DNA of 42,539 nt from an uncultured Alphaproteobacteria bacterium (lineage in GTDB: Bacteria; Pseudomonadota; Alphaproteobacteria; Rs-D84). The stretch covers positions 1 through 42,539 of the forward strand of contig CAMHTQ010000006.1 of the NCBI GenBank assembly GCA_946188105.1, in the 5' to 3' direction. The translations under genes and the position numbers were made by a program. Positions 24,721-35,500 of the stretch are shown piece after piece. Under the pieces are notes generated by a model, which saw only the letters and a program-made list of their open reading frames with translations, made no database searches and was not told the DNA's origin. Numbering within the stretch: the stretch's first letter is position 1; each line of letters opens with the position of its first letter.

Positions 24721-26495
24721 TATTTATCACCCTCTAATAAAGTTTTCATAACCGCCGCACATGTGCGTGCTGCAGGTCCACTGCCGCCAGAATGTTCTGT
24801 AATGATACATACGGCATATTTTGGATTATCAATTGGTGCATAACCAACAAACAATCCATGATTTCGTTTATTCCATTCCAATTGAGCGGTTGTTAAAACC
24901 CCAGTTGCACGTTCTTTTTTAGAAATATTACGCACCTGTGATGTTCCAGTTTTTCCACCCATTTTTGCACCGTTGACATTTATTGCACTGCCCGCGGCTG
25001 TTCCACCGGTTTGTGTAACTTTTTCCAAACCAGTTAAAACATATTTGATATTTTTTTGTTCCAAACCTAAATCAGCAAACACAGGTTTTGTATCGCTGTA
25101 AATCAACCGAGGCACCACATATTTGTTCGAAGTAACACGTGCCAACATAACCGCCAGTTGCAGACAATTTGTTAAAATAAATCCTTGTCCAATTCCAGAA
25201 ATAACTGTATCCCCATGAACCCAATTTGAACCAATATGTTTTTCCTTCCAATATTTATCAGGAATAACCCCTGCCATTTCTTTCGGGAAAATATCAGTCA
25301 GGTATTTTTCACCCAACCCCAGTTTTAATGCCATTTTGCGTATAGCATCAATACCAATTTTTAATGCCAATTTATAAAAATAAATATCGCAAGAATGCAT
25401 CAATGCAGTTGCAAGATTTACATGCCCATGACCTTTGGCCTCCCAACAGTGATAACGTCTGTCGCCATAATCCCAATATCCTGGGCAGAAAACTTGTTCA
25501 TTTGGTGTAATTGCCCCAGATTCCAATGCCGCCAATGCAACAATAATTTTAAATGTTGATCCTGGTGGAAACAATCCTTCGACTGTTTTATTAACAAAAG
25601 GTTTTGCATAATCAGAACGCAATTTTTCCATGTATTCTTCGGCATCATCTCCTGTAAATTTATTTGGATTAAACCCAGGTGCCGATGTCATGGCCAATAT
25701 GTTACCTGTTTCAATATCCAATGCAACCCCACACCCAGATTTATGTTTTATCAACGCGTCGTGCATAACCTTTTGAACATCCCAACGCACAGTTGTTTTT
25801 ATATCGACCCCCGGGGTTGATTTTATAAATTGCTCTTCGTCCTCACCGGTTATTCTGCCAACAGCATTTAATAACAAAACCGTTTGACCAGGTTTGCCAG
25901 CCAATTCATCATTATATTTTTTTTCTAAACCTAAAATACCAGTTGTGAAAAACGGTGCGTTTGGTACAGGTGTTTTTGGCGCCCCAACATAACCAAAAAT
26001 ATGCGCCCCAGATTCACCTAAATCATACACGCGTGCATAACCACTGTTTATATGCACCCCCGGTAAATTTTTTGCTTGGACACGTGCCAAGTCTGCCCAA
26101 TTTGTATGTTCAGAAATAAGTACCGGTTGAAACTTTTGTTGTTTGCGTATTTGGTTATAAATTCTTTTTAATGTCTTTTGTTTTAAATTTAAATCATGTG
26201 TCAAAGTTTTCAACAATTCATCAATATTGTCTGTTTCTTCGGGAACAACATAGATACGATAAATTGGTGCATCATGTGAAATAGGAATTCCCTCATTAGA
26301 TAATATTTTTCCGCGTTCAGGCATATTTATCTGGATACGAAAAGAATTGTTTTCAGATTTACGTCTGTAATCACGATAGTTAAAAACCTGCATTTGCAAC
26401 ATACGCAAAATCAACACAGATGTAAGTACAGCACCAGTTGTTAAAAAAAGTGCGCTACGTCTATCAAAAGTATGACCAACTTCTATATCAATCAT
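24720..26495 (-). CDS. mrdA: penicillin-binding protein 2 (elongasome transpeptidase)
   Basis: Class B transpeptidase that crosslinks glycan made by RodA, in the periplasm. The 591 residues contain one membrane helix (about 13-32), the pedestal beginning FRIQINMPERGKIL, and the catalytic domain: FPPGSTFK with Ser313 and Lys316, the second motif SCD (SCDIYFYKL), and KTGTSQ. The pattern FTTGILGLEKKYNDELAGKPG is PBP2-type rather than FtsI-type. It overlaps mreD by 8 nt and rodA by 1 nt. All catalytic residues are intact. Confidence 0.95.
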   Translation of the reverse strand: MIDIEVGHTFDRRSALFLTTGAVLTSVLILRMLQMQVFNYRDYRRKSENNSFRIQINMPERGKILSNEGIPISHDAPIYRIYVVPEETDNIDELLKTLTHDLNLKQKTLKRIYNQIRKQQKFQPVLISEHTNWADLARVQAKNLPGVHINSGYARVYDLGESGAHIFGYVGAPKTPVPNAPFFTTGILGLEKKYNDELAGKPGQTVLLLNAVGRITGEDEEQFIKSTPGVDIKTTVRWDVQKVMHDALIKHKSGCGVALDIETGNILAMTSAPGFNPNKFTGDDAEEYMEKLRSDYAKPFVNKTVEGLFPPGSTFKIIVALAALESGAITPNEQVFCPGYWDYGDRRYHCWEAKGHGHVNLATALMHSCDIYFYKLALKIGIDAIRKMALKLGLGEKYLTDIFPKEMAGVIPDKYWKEKHIGSNWVHGDTVISGIGQGFILTNCLQLAVMLARVTSNKYVVPRLIYSDTKPVFADLGLEQKNIKYVLTGLEKVTQTGGTAAGSAINVNGAKMGGKTGTSQVRNISKKERATGVLTTAQLEWNKRNHGLFVGYAPIDNPKYAVCIITEHSGGSGPAARTCAAVMKTLLEGDK

Positions 26496-26946
26496 CTTTA
26501 TGCACCTTTTTTATAACACTGATAATCGGCATGTAAATAAAAGAAACCCAAATAAACAGCCATAAACATCTTATAAACATTAAACCAGAAAAATTAGCCA
26601 ACATCAAAATAAATAATCCGCTGCCAAAAAATATCATAAAAGGAACAATGGCCATTTTATCTGCGCGTTGTAAATCGATAAAATATTGAAAACCGTTTAT
26701 TGCATACGCAATGAAATAAAGTGTTGTCCAAAATAATTTCATATCAGATACATAATCTATCAAGAAACAAAACAAAATAGCAAAAGGCGTAAAACCACGA
26801 ATAGGACGAACAAAAGAATAATAAAAAATAGGAATAATTGCCAATATTCCACCAGGATTCCAAAAATGTAATTGCAATCTCCACAAGATAATCACCGCCA
26901 AAAACGGAGATGCCTTACATAAAAAAGAAATAATATTTTTTATCAT
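26488..26946 (-). CDS. mreD: rod-shape membrane protein MreD
   Basis: A 152-residue, very hydrophobic protein with about five membrane helices and few charged loops, the usual make-up of MreD, which sits with MreC in the elongasome. Sequence conservation in MreD is low; the call rests on hydrophobicity, size and its place between mreC and mrdA, with 4-nt and 8-nt overlaps on either side. Confidence 0.85.
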   Translation of the reverse strand: MIKNIISFLCKASPFLAVIILWRLQLHFWNPGGILAIIPIFYYSFVRPIRGFTPFAILFCFLIDYVSDMKLFWTTLYFIAYAINGFQYFIDLQRADKMAIVPFMIFFGSGLFILMLANFSGLMFIRCLWLFIWVSFIYMPIISVIKKVHKDD

Positions 26947-27764
26947 TTATATTCGTTATTAGTATTAAATTCTAAAACTTTTACACGCGATATAGAATCT
27001 GGTTGCAACACTTTAACATCGCGTCCATTTTTCATTGTACCAACCAAAATTCCATTTGGTAAAACCCCACTGATATTGCTGGTTATAACACTCATACCTT
27101 TGACTGCCTTGAATTCAGGACGACTGAAAAAGCCAATTTCTGGTGTTGCCGAACCGTCCCCAGTTAAAAATCCATAAACTTCGTCTCCGGCAATTCTGAC
27201 GGCAATACTGCTATCTGCATCATTTAATGCGCGTACGCGTGAAAAATCACCACCAACATCCACGACCATGCCCGCCATTACACCATCCACAGATGTAACA
27301 ACCATGCCCTTTTTAATACCGTCAAATACACCCTTGTTGATTAAAAAGTTGCTGTGATGCAATGCAACAGTGTCATGCACAACGTCCGCCATAATAACAC
27401 TTTGTGGGGTGGCCTGAACTATATCCAATTCGTTTGATAACCGCTTGTTTTCAGCCATTGCAACATCACACGCATTTTTATTACTCAAAGCATCGTCTAA
27501 TTCGCGTTGCAGACGTTCGTTTTCGGCACGCAGAGACGCCAAATCATAAATGTTTGATATTGCCTCGCCTGTGGCACGTATTGGCCAAGTAACAACATTT
27601 CCAACAAAATGAGCCACCGGTAAAACGATGTGTCCCAGCCCGTTTATCAAATAAAAGTCCGGTTTTGCCACCAATACATAAATAAACACGCATGGCACCG
27701 CAGCAGCGGCAGCGGCAGATTTTATGAGTTTGGCGGCTCGTGAAGATAGTTTATTCGGATTCAT
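26943..27764 (-). CDS. mreC: rod-shape protein MreC
   Basis: MreC is a bitopic periplasmic scaffold that activates PBP2/RodA. The 273-residue protein from the chosen ATG has a membrane helix at about 13-32 (Ala-rich, then PCVFIYVLVA), a coiled coil (LASLRAENERLQRELDDAL, near 72-90, continuing past AENKRLSNELD) and the C-terminal beta domains with NKGVFDGIKKGMVV and NDADSSIAVRI. The start at 27764 is preferred to one 31 codons earlier: GGGGGTG precedes it and the earlier reading would leave almost no room before rpmI. mreB, normally directly upstream, is missing; instead rpmI diverges. Confidence 0.93.
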   Translation of the reverse strand: MNPNKLSSRAAKLIKSAAAAAAVPCVFIYVLVAKPDFYLINGLGHIVLPVAHFVGNVVTWPIRATGEAISNIYDLASLRAENERLQRELDDALSNKNACDVAMAENKRLSNELDIVQATPQSVIMADVVHDTVALHHSNFLINKGVFDGIKKGMVVTSVDGVMAGMVVDVGGDFSRVRALNDADSSIAVRIAGDEVYGFLTGDGSATPEIGFFSRPEFKAVKGMSVITSNISGVLPNGILVGTMKNGRDVKVLQPDSISRVKVLEFNTNNEYK

Positions 27765-27810
27765 TTTCACCCCCAGTTTAAACTCTAAAAACCGAACATT
27801 CAATAAAAAC

Positions 27811-27879
27811 TTGATTTTTCTTTTATTTATGCCAAAATAAGAGCCGTAACCATCCAAAATGGCATACAGGCATTGCCAT
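27811..27879 (+). promoter_or_regulatory. promoter and leader hairpin of rpmI-rplT
   Basis: TTGATT (27811-27816) and CAAAAT (27833-27838), 16-nt spacer, form a plausible promoter. The leader then holds an inverted repeat ATGGCA (27859-27864) / TGCCAT (27874-27879), 27 nt before the rpmI start. In many bacteria bL20 represses this operon by binding the leader; whether this hairpin is that site is a guess. Confidence 0.4.
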
Positions 27880-27906
27880 CAGGATATAAATCAAGAGGTA
27901 AAAAAA

Positions 27907-28110
27907 ATGCCAAAATTAAAGACAAAGTCTTATTTAAAGAAACGTGCGTCTATGACTGCAACTGGAAAAATCCGCGTTGCCAGAAATGCTCACAAAAAAT
28001 TACTGCGTCATAAATCCAAACGCGCTAATAACGCGGGGTCCAAGGCTCAGTATTTGAACGATAACATGATGGGTCAGGCCAAAATCTTGGCTCCATACGG
28101 TTTGAAATAA
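27907..28110 (+). CDS. rpmI: 50S ribosomal protein bL35
   Basis: A 67-residue basic protein: MPKLKTKSYLKKRASMTATGKI at the start (core PKLKTKS and KKR), then HKKLLRHKSKRANN and a short C-terminus ILAPYGLK. All typical of bL35. The ATG at 27907 is preferred to one 16 codons earlier because of the upstream AGAGG and because family members begin MPK. It precedes rplT by 12 nt; infC, usually the first gene of this operon, is absent. Confidence 0.95.
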   Translation: MPKLKTKSYLKKRASMTATGKIRVARNAHKKLLRHKSKRANNAGSKAQYLNDNMMGQAKILAPYGLK

Positions 28111-28122
28111 TAGGGGGCGATT

Positions 28123-28488
28123 ATGGCAAGAGTAAAACGTGGAACAACAGTTAAACAAAAGCATAATAAGATTTTGGCACGTGCCAAAGGTTATTTGGGA
28201 CGTCACCATTCTACATATCGTGCTGCACGTGAAAAAACAGAAAAAGCAGGTCAATATGCATATCGCGACAGACGTGTTAAAAAACGCGAATTTCGTGGTT
28301 TGTGGATTGTCCGTATCAACGCTGCTGTGCGTAACAATGGTTTAACATACAGTCAATTCATGAACGGCTTGAAAAAGGCCGGTGTTGCTTTGGATCGCAA
28401 AGTTTTGGCCGAAATGGCTTTTGCTGGTGATGAAAACTTCACAAAATTGATTGATGTTGCAAAACGATTTATCGCAAGTGAAAAATAA
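28123..28488 (+). CDS. rplT: 50S ribosomal protein bL20
   Basis: A 121-residue basic protein needed early in 50S assembly: N-terminal MARVKRGT, then KIIRFWH-free standard core AKGYLGRHHSTYRAAREKTEK (core GYLGRHHSTYR), YAYRDRRVKKREFRGLWI and INAAVRNNGLTYSQFMNGLKKAGV. Length and motifs are normal (about 117-120 aa in the family). The protein often represses its own operon through the mRNA leader. AGGGGGCG precedes the ATG. Confidence 0.96.
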   Translation: MARVKRGTTVKQKHNKILARAKGYLGRHHSTYRAAREKTEKAGQYAYRDRRVKKREFRGLWIVRINAAVRNNGLTYSQFMNGLKKAGVALDRKVLAEMAFAGDENFTKLIDVAKRFIASEK

Positions 28489-28517
28489 TCCTTGGCGGTA
28501 TCGTTTTGTTTTGCAAT

Positions 28518-28549
28518 AATAAAGCCGTCAAGTTTTGACGGCTTTATTT
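28518..28549 (+). terminator. rpmI-rplT terminator
   Basis: A perfect 14-bp stem (AATAAAGCCGTCAA, 28518-28531, with its complement at 28535-28548) and loop GTT. It ends 20 nt before the pheS start chosen here, so pheS expression relies on read-through or a promoter that I cannot place. Confidence 0.85.
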
Positions 28550-28568
28550 AATGAAAAAGGTAAAAGTT

Positions 28569-29522
28569 ATGCAGGATAAAATAAAAAACATAGATAATCT
28601 CGAAGAATTACAAAGTTTATACACTGATACATTTGGTAAAAATGGAACAATGACATTGCGTTTGCGTGAAATGTCAAAAATGTCTGCGGATGAACGTGCA
28701 GAATTAAATAAAGAAAATGCTGCTTTGCGTGAATTGTTTAAAATTCGCCAATCAGAATTAGAACAAGCGGCATTGGCACAAAAATTAAAAACCGAATATA
28801 TCGATGTAACCATGGATATCGAGCCGAAAAACCATGGAACATTGCACCCATTGACAGAAACATTGGTGCAAATTGGTTCTATTTTGGAATCTTTGGGATA
28901 CACAATGTGGACCGGCCCAGAAATCGAAGATGATTGGCATAACTTTACAGCATTAAATACCCCGTCTTATCACCCTGCTCGTGATATGCAGGACAGTTTC
29001 TTTTTGGATAATGGTAATGTGTTAAGAACACAAACATCTGCAATTCAAATCAGGGCAATGGAAAAAAATGGTGTTCCAATTAAAATGTTTGGTGTTGGAC
29101 GTACATACCGTAAAGAAATGGATGCAACCCATTCACCAATGTTTGGTCAAATCGAAGGTTTATATGTTGATAAAATAGATGCACATATAACAATGTCTGA
29201 TTTGGTTGCCACAATTCGTACAATGTTGGAAAGGTATTTCGAAAGAAAATTAGAAATGCGTATTCGTCCATCATACTTTCCGTTCACCGAACCTTCTATT
29301 GAAATAGATATTAAATGGAACGGCGACAAATGGTTAGAAATTGCTGGTGCCGGTATGGTTCATCCAAATGTTTTGCGTAATTGTGGAATAAATCCTGATG
29401 AATACCAAGGATTCGCATTTGGATTTGGTTGGGACAGAATTGCAATGTTGAAATTTGGATTAAATGATATCAGACAATTCTATGACGGTGATGTTCGTTG
29501 GTTAAAGAATAGTGGTTTTTAA
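28569..29522 (+). CDS. pheS: phenylalanyl-tRNA synthetase alpha subunit
   Basis: Catalytic subunit of the alpha2-beta2 PheRS that charges tRNA-Phe. The 317 residues keep a short N-terminal coiled coil (about 1-85) then the class II core: motif 1 around HPLTETLVQIGSILESLGY, motif 2 RTYRKEMDATHSPMFGQIEG (here MFGQ where many have EFHQ), and motif 3 FGFGWDRIAMLKFGLNDIR. Family length is 330-360, so the tRNA-binding coiled coil is somewhat short. Start at 28569 is preferred to the ATG at 28551 because AAAAAGG precedes it and the earlier ATG lies directly on the terminator's T-run. Confidence 0.95.
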   Translation: MQDKIKNIDNLEELQSLYTDTFGKNGTMTLRLREMSKMSADERAELNKENAALRELFKIRQSELEQAALAQKLKTEYIDVTMDIEPKNHGTLHPLTETLVQIGSILESLGYTMWTGPEIEDDWHNFTALNTPSYHPARDMQDSFFLDNGNVLRTQTSAIQIRAMEKNGVPIKMFGVGRTYRKEMDATHSPMFGQIEGLYVDKIDAHITMSDLVATIRTMLERYFERKLEMRIRPSYFPFTEPSIEIDIKWNGDKWLEIAGAGMVHPNVLRNCGINPDEYQGFAFGFGWDRIAMLKFGLNDIRQFYDGDVRWLKNSGF

Positions 29523-29540
29523 AGCTAAGGGGTAAAGAAA

Positions 29541-31862
29541 ATGAAATGGTCTTATGAATGGTTGCGTGAATATCTGGATACAGAATATACACCAGAACAA
29601 ATCGAAGAAACATTAAACCGTATTGGACTCGAGGTCGAAGATTTTACCCCGGCTGTTCCACCTGTGGCGGCAAAAATTATGGAGTGCAAACCACATGAAA
29701 ACAGCGACCACTTGCATGTTTTAATGGTTGATGATGGATCTGGCAATTTACGTCAGGTTGTATGTGGTGCGCCAAATGTTCGTGTTGGGATGGTGTCTGC
29801 ATTGGCGCGTCCTGGATGCAAAATTGGTGGTATTGAAATCAAATCTGGTAAATTGCGTGGTGTGTTATCTGACGGTATGATGTGCAGTGAACGTGAATTA
29901 GGTTTGGGTGATGACCACAGTGGAATAATGGAGTTACCAGAAAATACAAAACCCGGAACCGTAATAAATGGTTGTGTTGCCAGTGCGGTTTTTGATACAG
30001 GTATTACACCAAACCGTCCAGATTATTTGGCTGTGCGTGGCATTGCGCTGGATTTAGCTGCATCTGGGGTTGGTAAATATATTGCAAAAACACCTGAAAT
30101 TTTACCAGAAAAGAAAGGCACACGTGATGTTAAAATAATGTCTGATCGTTGCCAAACATATCGCATGGCAGAAATTCATGGTATTAAAAATGCCCCATCG
30201 TCCGAAAAAATTGCAAATCGTTTATTGGCCGCAGGCATCAATCCTAAAAATGCATGCGTAGATGCAACAAACTATATTTGCTATGATATGTCTCAACCTC
30301 TTCATTGTTTTGATGCAGACAAAGTTGACGGACCAATTATTATTCGTGCTGCACAAATGAATGAAAAATTCAAAGATTTGTTTGGTAACGAATATGAATT
30401 AACAGATAAAGATTTAGTTATCGCTGATATGTCTGGTGTTTTGGCATTGGCTGGAATTGTTGGTGGCGAACGTGCCATGACAAACGATGACACAAAAAAT
30501 ATTATTTTAGAATCTGCATATTTTGAACCGGTCGGTATTCGCAAGACCGCAAAAAGATTAGGTTTGTCCACAGATGCATCATACAGATACGAACGTGGTA
30601 TTGATCCAAATTTATCAGGATATGCATTAGCATACGCGGTTGATATTATAACAAACGCATGTGGCGGAGAAATTGTAAATGTATGCACCGCAGGTTTGGA
30701 TACATATACACCAAATAAAATTGCATATAATCCTGCGTTCTGTTTGCAAAGAACTGGTGTAAATATTGTACCACAAAAACAACGTGAAATCCTAGAGGCA
30801 TTACAGTTTAATGTATCCGAAGGCAAAGGTGGAATTTGGACAATCACCCCACGCAGCGCCCGTGTTGATATGACTGCACCAGAAAATATTGTGTCTGATT
30901 TAATCCGTATATATGGATATGACAAAGTTGGGTTGGATGGTGTTGTTGAAACAATCAATGAAAATTCCGACAAAATGGAAACCAAGGCATGCATGGGATT
31001 AAAACGTCGCTTGGCAGGTTTGGGTTTAAATGAAAATATTTCATTTGGTTTTGGTAATTCTAAAATAGAAGCGATGCTGAATGATAAACCGATTGTAAAA
31101 GTTTCTAATCCAATTACAGTTGATTTTGATTGTATGCGTAATTGCTTGCTGGGTAATTTGCTGATTGCGTTATCACAAAATATTAAACGTGGATTTCCAG
31201 ATGTTGCTGTGTTTGAATTAGGAAATGTTTTTGACGGTGATATGCCAGGCAACGAACATACACAAATTTGCATTGTGCGTTCTGGTGTTACCGAACCAAA
31301 ACATTGGATGAAACGTTCTCGTCCAGTTGATGTGTTTGATGTCAAAGCAGATATTTTGGCTTTGATTGGAAATCAAAAATATACAATTGATACAGCAAAT
31401 GCACCATTATGGGCGCATCCATATAAATATGGTCGTATTATGCAAGGTCAAAAACAAATTGCTGAATTTGGTGAATTACATCCATCTGTTGCACATAAAT
31501 TGCATATCAAAGGAACAACGGTTGTTGCGATTATTGATGATATAACCGTATTACCAGAAACACCAAAATATACAAAAACACCAATAACAGAATTTCAACC
31601 AATCACACGTGACTTTGCATTTATCGTGGAATCTAAATTCCCAGCTGAAAGATTTGTTGCAACGGCACGTGGCGCAGATTCTCGTATTGGTGATGTTACG
31701 ATATTTGATTCATTTGATATGGGTGGCGGAAATAAATCTGTGGCATTTACAATCACGATTTATCCAACCGAAAATATGAGTGAATCAGATTTAACAGAAT
31801 TGCAAAATAAAGTGATAAAATCTGTTGAAACCAAATGTCATGCAAAACTGCGTGATAAATAA
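29541..31862 (+). CDS. pheT: phenylalanyl-tRNA synthetase beta subunit
   Basis: The 773-residue subunit that binds tRNA and edits mischarged Tyr. Domains in order: an EMAP-type tRNA-binding fold (about 37-150, with KPHENSDHLHVL and VCGAPNVRVG), the B3/B4 editing domain (ITPNRPDYLAVRGIA; later LAGIVGG), B5, the pseudo-catalytic core, and the C-terminal anticodon-binding domain (ITEFQPITRDFAFIVE, GNKSVAFTITIYP). Length is normal for a small-genome PheT (about 790). It follows pheS after 18 nt with AAGGGGTAAAG as ribosome site. Confidence 0.96.
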   Translation: MKWSYEWLREYLDTEYTPEQIEETLNRIGLEVEDFTPAVPPVAAKIMECKPHENSDHLHVLMVDDGSGNLRQVVCGAPNVRVGMVSALARPGCKIGGIEIKSGKLRGVLSDGMMCSERELGLGDDHSGIMELPENTKPGTVINGCVASAVFDTGITPNRPDYLAVRGIALDLAASGVGKYIAKTPEILPEKKGTRDVKIMSDRCQTYRMAEIHGIKNAPSSEKIANRLLAAGINPKNACVDATNYICYDMSQPLHCFDADKVDGPIIIRAAQMNEKFKDLFGNEYELTDKDLVIADMSGVLALAGIVGGERAMTNDDTKNIILESAYFEPVGIRKTAKRLGLSTDASYRYERGIDPNLSGYALAYAVDIITNACGGEIVNVCTAGLDTYTPNKIAYNPAFCLQRTGVNIVPQKQREILEALQFNVSEGKGGIWTITPRSARVDMTAPENIVSDLIRIYGYDKVGLDGVVETINENSDKMETKACMGLKRRLAGLGLNENISFGFGNSKIEAMLNDKPIVKVSNPITVDFDCMRNCLLGNLLIALSQNIKRGFPDVAVFELGNVFDGDMPGNEHTQICIVRSGVTEPKHWMKRSRPVDVFDVKADILALIGNQKYTIDTANAPLWAHPYKYGRIMQGQKQIAEFGELHPSVAHKLHIKGTTVVAIIDDITVLPETPKYTKTPITEFQPITRDFAFIVESKFPAERFVATARGADSRIGDVTIFDSFDMGGGNKSVAFTITIYPTENMSESDLTELQNKVIKSVETKCHAKLRDK

Positions 31863-31876
31863 TAAATAAAAATGTT

Positions 31877-31906
31877 AAAAAATACCGGCATTTGCCGGTG
31901 TTTTTT
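31877..31906. terminator. bidirectional CCGGCATTTGCCGG terminator
   Basis: Six A, TACCGGCATTTGCCGGTG, six T. It separates convergent pheT and nth, works on both strands and is identical over 30 bp to 36103-36132. Confidence 0.9.
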
Positions 31907-32555
31907 ATATATTTTTGTCGGATGCATTACACCATTTTTTGACGGGGCATGTATCACATTTTGGACGCAACGCTTTACATGTATATCGGCCATGTAAAAC
32001 CATTACATGATTTACCATATCATGATATTTTTTTGGAATTTTCTTTAACAGTTTTTCTTCCACTTTTTCTGGTGTATTATCAGCATCACTTACCCAACCA
32101 AATCTGTGGCTCAGGCGGAAAACATGCGTGTCCACCCCAATATTTGATGCACCCCATAAAACATTTGTTATAACGTTTGCTGTTTTTTGACCAATGCCTG
32201 GTAATTTCATCAAAGCATCTCTGGTGTGATATTTGGCTGGAAATTTCCAGTTTGTCCCCTGCCCGTCATTTAATTGTTCTGACAACTTTATAATATTGGC
32301 AGCTTTGTTATTAAAAAAAGAAATAACGCGTATATGTTTTTTTAAACCGTCCAGCCCCAATTCCAACATCTTGGCGGGTGTGGGTGCAATACGGAATAAT
32401 TCAGGTGTAACCTCGTTTACCTTTTTATCTGTGGCTTGGGCAGATAATATAACCGCAACCGCAAATGTAAATTCGTTTACAGAATATAATTCAGACCGGA
32501 TATCCATATTTAATGTAGGACAAACATTTTCAAAATAAATATCCGGTGTAATCAT
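31905..32555 (-). CDS. nth: endonuclease III
   Basis: Nth removes oxidised pyrimidines and nicks the abasic site by beta-elimination. The 216-residue protein has the helix-hairpin-helix LPGIGQKTANVI (118-129) with catalytic Lys124, VDTHVFRLSHR with Asp142, and the C-terminal iron-sulfur loop CKALRPKC-x2-C-x5-C, all four Cys present. SAQATDKKVNEVTPELF is typical. It follows ileS by 3 nt, so both are on one transcript. Confidence 0.96.
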   Translation of the reverse strand: MITPDIYFENVCPTLNMDIRSELYSVNEFTFAVAVILSAQATDKKVNEVTPELFRIAPTPAKMLELGLDGLKKHIRVISFFNNKAANIIKLSEQLNDGQGTNWKFPAKYHTRDALMKLPGIGQKTANVITNVLWGASNIGVDTHVFRLSHRFGWVSDADNTPEKVEEKLLKKIPKKYHDMVNHVMVLHGRYTCKALRPKCDTCPVKKWCNASDKNI

Positions 32556-32558
32556 ATT

Positions 32559-35500
32559 TTATGCCTTGGTTATTTGAACAGCGAATTTGTGTCCTTCGAT
32601 TTCTGTTTCAAATTGTGTAGCATCGCCAGACACCAAATCGACAATCAATGCATCACGCATAATACGGTCGCGATGTACATCGATTGCATTCATCATTTCG
32701 TCATCCCCAGTATACACTAATTTGATTCTGTCGGACACATCCAAATTTGCTGCCTTACGAGAATCTTGGATGAAACGCAATGCATCATTTGCCAATCCTT
32801 CGACAACCAATTCAGGTGTGACATTTGTATCCAACACGACAACCGCTGTACTATCTGGTAATGCTGCACCGGTTAAACCATCTTTTACGGTCAAACGATT
32901 TTCAAATTCGTCTTGATTCAAAGTATATTCGCCAACAATTAACTTGTCGCCATCCAATTTGTATTCACCGCGTTTAACAGCAGGAATAATTTCTTTTAAG
33001 CTAGAACCTAAACGTGCACCAATTTTTGGTGTGATTAAATACATAAATGAATCAGCAACGCTTGTGATATCTGCAACAAAATCAACAGATTTTACATTTA
33101 ATTCATCGCAGATAATATCGGCATACTTTTCCATGTTTTGACCAGCAATAGTCAATTTTGACAATGGCAAACGATTACGCAATTTATATTGTTCACGCAA
33201 TTGTTTACCTGTTGACACAATCATTTGTACACGACGCATAGCATCAACAACTGCCATATCTGTATCGGTGGCAACTGGCCAATCAGTTAAATGCACAGAT
33301 TCATCCGACATTAAATTCTTGTAGATATATTCAGAAATAAACGGTGCAAATGGTGCCAATACTTTACAGAATGTCACCAACACATAATATAATGTGTTAA
33401 ACGCATCCTTGTCTTCATTCCAGAATCTTGCACGTCCACGACGTATGTACCAGTTGTTCAAGATGTCCAAGAAACGTAACTGTTCTTTGATTGCGATATC
33501 TGGTTTATATTCATCCAAAGAAACAGTTGTGATTTTCACCAATTCATTTAATTCAGATACAATATATTTATCCAACAAATTGGTTGAATCATTTTTCAAT
33601 TCTGCGGTGATATTTCCAGCATTCGCATACAATGTAAAGAAGTGATATGCATTCCACAATGGTGTCAAAATAGTTTTGATTGTATCACCAAAAACTTTAC
33701 CTTCTTTATCAACAGATACAGGTTCTGCTTTCATAAAATTGCTGCCCAAGATAAATAATCTGATTGCATCTGCGCCGTATGTTTCCAACTGTTCTGTTGG
33801 ATCAACAAAGTTTTGAAGTGATTTTGAAAACTTGCGTTTGTTTTCATCAACAATCATACCATTTGCTGATACAACGCGGAATGCCGGTTTATCAAACAAT
33901 GCGGTTGATATAACCATCAAAGCATAAAACCATCCACGTGTTTGATCTTGACCTTCGATAATATAATCGGCTGGGAAAGTTGCATCAAATTTATCCTTGT
34001 TTTCGAATGGATAATGATATTGTGCAAACGGCATAGAACCAGATTCCACCCAACAATCCAAAACATCCGTTATTCTGTGCCAACCGTCTTTGGCAAGGTT
34101 ATCCAATGTTGGACGATGTAAATCATTGATTTTTACACCAAAGAATTCTTCTAATTCAGCAACAGAACCAAAGACTTTGTATTCGCCGTCCTTTTCCCAA
34201 ATTGGTAATGGCACACCCCAGAAACGGTTTCTGGAAATACTCCATGGACGTGCATTTTCCAACCATGACATAAAACGATTACCTGCCGATGTCCATTTTG
34301 TTTGTGTCTTTGTGATTTCAACTGCACGTTCACGAATTTTTGGCACATCGATATACCAAGAATCTGTTGCACGATAGATTAATTTTTCTTTACTGCGTGG
34401 GCCAAAAGGATAACTGTGTTTATGTTGTGATTTTTGAACCAGTATTCCGTTCGCGCGCAGCCAATCGATAATTTTTGGATTGGCTTCAAAAATATTCATA
34501 CCCGCCCATTCAGTAACTGTTGAATCAAAATTACCATAATCATCAACATTTAATATAACTGGGAATTGTGGATCTATTGCTTTGGCAACATTATAGTCGT
34601 CTTCACCATATGCTGGTGCGATATGCACGATACCGGTACCATCAGAATCGGATACATAATCGCCAGAGATTATTGTGTATAATCCATGACCTTGCTGGGC
34701 CAATTCGGTATAGTATGGGAATATTGGTTTATAATGCAAACCAACGAGTTCAGATCCCATAACAGTTCCTAAATTTTCAGATGTTTCAAAAATTTTACCG
34801 TATGCCGATACGCGTGATTCTGCCAAAACATAAACATGACCGTCGTTGTGGCGCATACGAACATAACGCATATTATTATTCACAGCCAATGCAGAATTCG
34901 CAGGCAATGTCCATGGTGTTGTTGTCCATGCAATTGCGCGATCGCCATTTTCTAATTCAAACCAAACAGTGACCGTATCATCGGTTATATCTTGGTATTC
35001 TGATGACGCCTCGGAATTAGACAAAACTGTTCCTAATTTCCAATCGTATGGATTGACTTTAAAGTCTTTATACAACAAACCTTTATCATATAATTGCTTT
35101 AAACCCCAAATTACAGATTCCATATAGTTTTTATCCATAGTGCGGTAGCCATAGTTGTCACCACCATCAACCCAACGACCAATACGTTCCAAATAACGCA
35201 ACCATTCATTTGTATATGTCATAACATCTACGCGGCATAAATCACAGAACACATCGATACCATCGGTTGCTACGATATCTTTTGCATTACGTTTTTGCTT
35301 TTTTTCAACAGATGCCTCAGCTGGTAATCCATGGCAATCCCAACCCAATGCACGTTCGACATATTCTCCACGCATAGTGTGATAACGGCAAACCATATCC
35401 TTTACCGCCGATACCCCCAAATGTCCCCAGTGTGGCAAACCGTTTCCAAAAGGTGGCCCATCATAGAAAGAAAAAGGATGACCTTGTTTTGTTTTATTCA

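Noticed and set aside
28551..28568. Earlier ATG for pheS
   Set aside because: It sits on the T-run of the rplT terminator; the ATG at 28569 has AAAAAGG in front.
30302..31345. A 347-codon minus-strand frame inside pheT
   Set aside because: It lies wholly antisense to a certain gene, is Ser/Thr/Pro-rich as antisense frames are, and shows no motif.
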